64,000 nt of DNA from Eubacterium ruminantium. GTDB lineage: Bacteria > Bacillota > Clostridia > Lachnospirales > Lachnospiraceae. Below, piece after piece: positions 61,184 through 64,000 of the stretch; the first letter of the stretch is position 1; each line of letters begins with the position of its first letter. Position numbers and translations under genes: made by a program. The stretch covers positions 1-64,000 of the forward strand of contig NZ_FUXA01000010.1 in the NCBI RefSeq assembly GCF_900167085.1, read 5' to 3'. Below the pieces are notes generated by a model. That model did no database searches, was not told the DNA's origin, and saw only the letters and a program-made list of their open reading frames with translations.

Positions 61184-62664
61184 TATAATAAATCACGAAT
61201 CATTTCTGCATCATAAACGACCGAATCAAGCTTTTCAACTTCTATTCTGTATAATGCATTTGCAGCTATATGCTCAGCTGCCTGTTCTATATCTCTTATA
61301 CCTGATGTATTCTTGAATATATCCATTACCGCATCCAACGCTTCTTCTGTGATCACTATCTCTTCGCTTCGAAGTCCGATCCTCTTTAATACTTTCGGCA
61401 TTGCAAAGCGTGAGAATATTACTCGTTTCTCTTCAAGCGTATAATCCGGAAGTTCAATAACAGCAAATCTTGACATAAGCGGTGCACTTATATCTGCCTT
61501 ATTGTTAGCTGTTGCGATTGGATAAACACCGGTTGTTGGTATATTACATTCAACATAGTTATCTGTGAATCCCAGATTATCAAGCAGAGTCAGAAGAACA
61601 TCGGCAGGATTTCCATTTCCTTTACCTGATGAAGCTTTATCAAGCTCATTTATGATAAATACCAAGTTTGAGCTTTCTGCATTCGCAAATGCTTCCATGA
61701 TAAGTCCCGGTTTTGCATTTGCATATATACGTGAACTACCTGTAAGCTGCTCCGGATCATTTATCGAACTCATTTCCAGGGTAGTCCATGCCATTTTAAG
61801 AATTCTAGCTACGGCATATGCAATCTGTGACTTACCTGTTCCCGCAGGACCGATCAGAAGTATTCCGTATGCCGGTAATGTATGTGTACGATTTATCTGA
61901 ATGATAGTTTCAATAATTCTCTGTTTTACGCTTTCAAGTCCATAGAGTTCGTCATCAAGGATTCGTCTTGCCTCAATCGGATCTATAGGCTGAAAATCTG
62001 TATTCTTCCACTGAATGCTGAGCATTATTGAAAGCGCTCTCTGAGCATGTCGTCTCTCTTCCGGAGTTACTTCCGAAGACTTTGCTACTGCAAGATTACG
62101 TCTTGCCCAGAGTCTTATATTATCCGGAAGTGTACTTCCCGCACATGTGAGATAATCTGTAATACTCTGAATGCTTGTAAGTCTCATATCATCTGCATCA
62201 TCTACCTCATCCAGATCAACAGTCTCTTCTGATGGTGCATCGCTTTGAAGAAGGCGGTCAATCATAAACTGGAGGAATCCATTTTCTCCGGACAACTTTG
62301 ATCCTCTAACAACCACTCCGGTTTCGAGAATCTTATATACTGCATAACCTCTTTCGGTTGTCTGACCCGAAAGACGTACCATTATATGATTATCACCAAG
62401 CCATTTTACAAGATTCTCAAATCTTGCATCGATCTCTAAGATATTATGTTTTGACTTTTCATCTTTATCATATATAAAGGCCGATCCTGCAGCCGGAACT
62501 TCAAACATACCATTTGAATGATGAACAAGCTTTGAATCTCTGTCTTCAAGAACCATTATCGGGTGCTGGGCACTTGTCGTTCTCTCACTTGAATACTGAA
62601 GTTTATAATTTCTCTCACCCTTTACTACTTCTTCCTTATTCCCATTAAAATCAAATACAGGCAT
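61183..62664 (-). CDS. Lon-like AAA+ ATPase without protease domain
   Basis: 493 residues. The N-terminal 220 residues match nothing I know. From about 232 on is an AAA+ module very like that of Lon: LDDELYGLESVKQRIIETII, Walker A GPAGTGKSQ, then AKPGLIMEAFANAESSNLVFIINELDKASS. The protein ends after the AAA+ lid region (GIRDIEQAAEHIAANALYRI) with no Ser-Lys protease domain. The Walker B aspartate is replaced: IIN-ELDK instead of IID-E. It could be a chaperone or remodeller. Function unknown; no partner gene is adjacent. Confidence 0.8.
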   Translation of the reverse strand: MPVFDFNGNKEEVVKGERNYKLQYSSERTTSAQHPIMVLEDRDSKLVHHSNGMFEVPAAGSAFIYDKDEKSKHNILEIDARFENLVKWLGDNHIMVRLSGQTTERGYAVYKILETGVVVRGSKLSGENGFLQFMIDRLLQSDAPSEETVDLDEVDDADDMRLTSIQSITDYLTCAGSTLPDNIRLWARRNLAVAKSSEVTPEERRHAQRALSIMLSIQWKNTDFQPIDPIEARRILDDELYGLESVKQRIIETIIQINRTHTLPAYGILLIGPAGTGKSQIAYAVARILKMAWTTLEMSSINDPEQLTGSSRIYANAKPGLIMEAFANAESSNLVFIINELDKASSGKGNGNPADVLLTLLDNLGFTDNYVECNIPTTGVYPIATANNKADISAPLMSRFAVIELPDYTLEEKRVIFSRFAMPKVLKRIGLRSEEIVITEEALDAVMDIFKNTSGIRDIEQAAEHIAANALYRIEVEKLDSVVYDAEMIRDLL

Positions 62665-62768
62665 GTAAATATTCTCCTCTCAAGGCGGTCCGTTTTAACC
62701 AAAATATCTGTATAAGTTTATCATACTGCATAGTTTTTGTTAAGTACTACGGTGATGTATTTCCGACT

Positions 62769-62803
62769 GAAAAAAAATATATGATCATTCAGATTTTGAT
62801 CAT
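62769..62803 (-). terminator. Terminator of the HAD/phosphatase fusion gene
   Basis: ATGATCA (62781-62787) pairs with TGATCAT (62797-62803); eight T follow after a short ATA on the minus strand. Confidence 0.75.
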
Positions 62804-62807
62804 TATT

Positions 62808-64000
62808 TCAGGCAGTAAGCTTTCTTCTAAGCTCGTTATATATATCCTCACCTACACCGATAGTTTTAAAGTATCCTTCCACACTTCCAAATTCTTCATA
62901 AAATAAATTCATAAAATCTTTTATATATGATTCCCTTGGAATGATGATATTCAGATCAAGGTCAGGATGATGTATTGCTGCCATCTTGAAACGTTCCTTG
63001 TTATATTCTTTGGTAAGCATATAATCATTCACAATTTCATCTTCAGGTACACCACAGAGCATAAGTAATATAGCTGATATAACACCGGTTCTATCCTTCC
63101 CGGCGGAGCAGTTAAACATCACTCCGGACTTGGCCTTCGCCATATAGGTAAATATATTCTTTAATGAAGGGGACTTGGCAATCTTCATATAGCTGCCAGG
63201 AACTGCCTCAACAGATTCAGGAACCTTTCCGCCTTCGACAATCGGGAAGTTTTTATAATCGAATCCTTCCATATCTGCAAAACCACTGGGACTACTACTA
63301 ACTACATCTTCTTCCCTTACATCAATAATTGTTGTAATTCCATTTTCCTTTAAGAATTCTATATCATGTTCGCTAGGATAGTTTTGTTTATCACTTCTAA
63401 GTATTCTTAGATATTTTGTACTCTTACCATCTGAACAAAGATGACCTCCCAAATCTCTGGTATTCATCGTGGTTTCCAGTAAGCTTTTTGACTTCTCGTA
63501 CCATTCCAATATATCTGCGACCTCACTAAGGCTGTCAGCTATAAAGTTTGGAAGTTCATCATCACTTTGTATCTTCCATAAACCACCGAACCCCTGCCTG
63601 ATCCATAGAGTCTTCATTCCCAGTCCCTTTGCAGGAATGATATCATTATCTATTCTGTCTCCTATCATAAACGCTTGGTCAGCAGGACAATGCGAACGTT
63701 CTAGCGCTATCTCATATATTCTTTTATCCGGTTTTTCGACACCCTCTTCTGCAGATGCTATCACAAGATCTATGTATTTAAGCAGTCCAAATGCTTCAAG
63801 TCTATCAGCAGTTCCTAGTTTCTGATTAGCTATAATACCTATTTTATATCTCTGACTCAATTTCCTTAATACTTCTTCCGAATCTTTGTATAGTACTTCA
63901 TATTCTGATTCCCACTTAGGAATAGGCACACCAAAAAACTTGGATATTTCCAAATCTCCCTTTTTATTCTGTGAATAAAACTCTAAAGCTTTATCAGTAA
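62808..64000 (-). CDS. HAD hydrolase fused to a tyrosine-phosphatase domain, 5' end cut off
   Basis: The frame stays open to the right window edge; 397 residues are visible, the first catalytic HAD motif (DxD) lying outside. Seen from the HAD part: KIGIIANQ (motif II region), EKPDKRIYEIALE (motif III lysine) and MIGDRIDNDIIPAKGLGM (motif IV). From about residue 175 on is a second enzyme, a tyrosine/serine phosphatase of the PTP-like type: TRDLGGHLC, IDVREE and the P-loop CSAGKDRTG. Two unlike phosphatases in one chain suggest a two-step dephosphorylation or coupled regulation. Both active sites look intact in what can be seen. Confidence 0.85.
   Translation of the reverse strand, partial: TDKALEFYSQNKKGDLEISKFFGVPIPKWESEYEVLYKDSEEVLRKLSQRYKIGIIANQKLGTADRLEAFGLLKYIDLVIASAEEGVEKPDKRIYEIALERSHCPADQAFMIGDRIDNDIIPAKGLGMKTLWIRQGFGGLWKIQSDDELPNFIADSLSEVADILEWYEKSKSLLETTMNTRDLGGHLCSDGKSTKYLRILRSDKQNYPSEHDIEFLKENGITTIIDVREEDVVSSSPSGFADMEGFDYKNFPIVEGGKVPESVEAVPGSYMKIAKSPSLKNIFTYMAKAKSGVMFNCSAGKDRTGVISAILLMLCGVPEDEIVNDYMLTKEYNKERFKMAAIHHPDLDLNIIIPRESYIKDFMNLFYEEFGSVEGYFKTIGVGEDIYNELRRKLTA

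Overview
The window looks like chromosomal DNA of an AT-rich Firmicute of the order Clostridiales, most likely a Lachnospiraceae member related to Butyrivibrio, Pseudobutyrivibrio or Lachnospira. This is inferred from A/T-rich codon use, strong AGGAGG ribosome binding sites, a cytosolic GH10 xylanase next to an AraC regulator, many c-di-GMP proteins, zinc-ribbon membrane proteins typical of that family, and the layout of the division cluster. No rRNA, tRNA, CRISPR array or prophage was found. The only clear mobile-element gene is a truncated ISLre2-type transposase at the left edge.

Layout. 1-9 kb: transposase fragment, a VanZ-RDD membrane protein, the xylanase and its divergent AraC regulator, a diguanylate cyclase relic, a histidine phosphatase, a zinc-ribbon membrane protein, O-acetylhomoserine sulfhydrylase (metY) and a monoglyceride-lipase-like hydrolase. 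9-18 kb: hflX, a heterodimeric ABC exporter, an EAL-domain protein and an ABC-F ATPase. 18-29 kb: two paralogous surface-type membrane proteins, radA, a small conserved protein, clpC, and purD-purN-purM, all on the minus strand. 29-34 kb: a sugar-sensor/GGDEF fusion, metF, a thioesterase, a coiled-coil protein and a glycosyltransferase. 34-47 kb: the cell division and wall (dcw) cluster, read on the minus strand as mraZ-rsmH-ftsL-pbp-mraY-murD-ftsW-ftsQ followed by ftsZ, with ychF and lgt upstream. murE, murF, murG and ftsA are not in the cluster. 47-55 kb: an accessory-looking stretch with two TetR modules, an XRE/MFS pair, an orphan terminator, short tandem repeats and gene relics, then a zinc-ribbon protein with a 36-bp coding repeat array. 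55-64 kb: a candidate structured RNA, small metabolic and hydrolase genes, a FliB-like protein, argG, a Lon-like AAA+ ATPase and a HAD/tyrosine-phosphatase fusion that runs off the right edge.

How the parts fit. The dcw block has a clear promoter, GTGG boxes of MraZ type and two DnaA-box-like sequences in front of mraZ. metY and metF, 24 kb apart, share an exact 12-base dyad half in their upstream regions, which suggests one methionine regulator. The two TetR genes each have operator-like repeats or dyads around a well-formed promoter. The strongest candidate for something undescribed is the minus-strand unit at about 55.1-55.35 kb: promoter, a three-way-junction RNA fold and an intrinsic terminator, placed just ahead of a zinc-ribbon protein gene. 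I could not assign it to any RNA family I know. Seven genes (mraZ, ftsW, ftsZ, clpC, radA and two others) appear to start with TTG.
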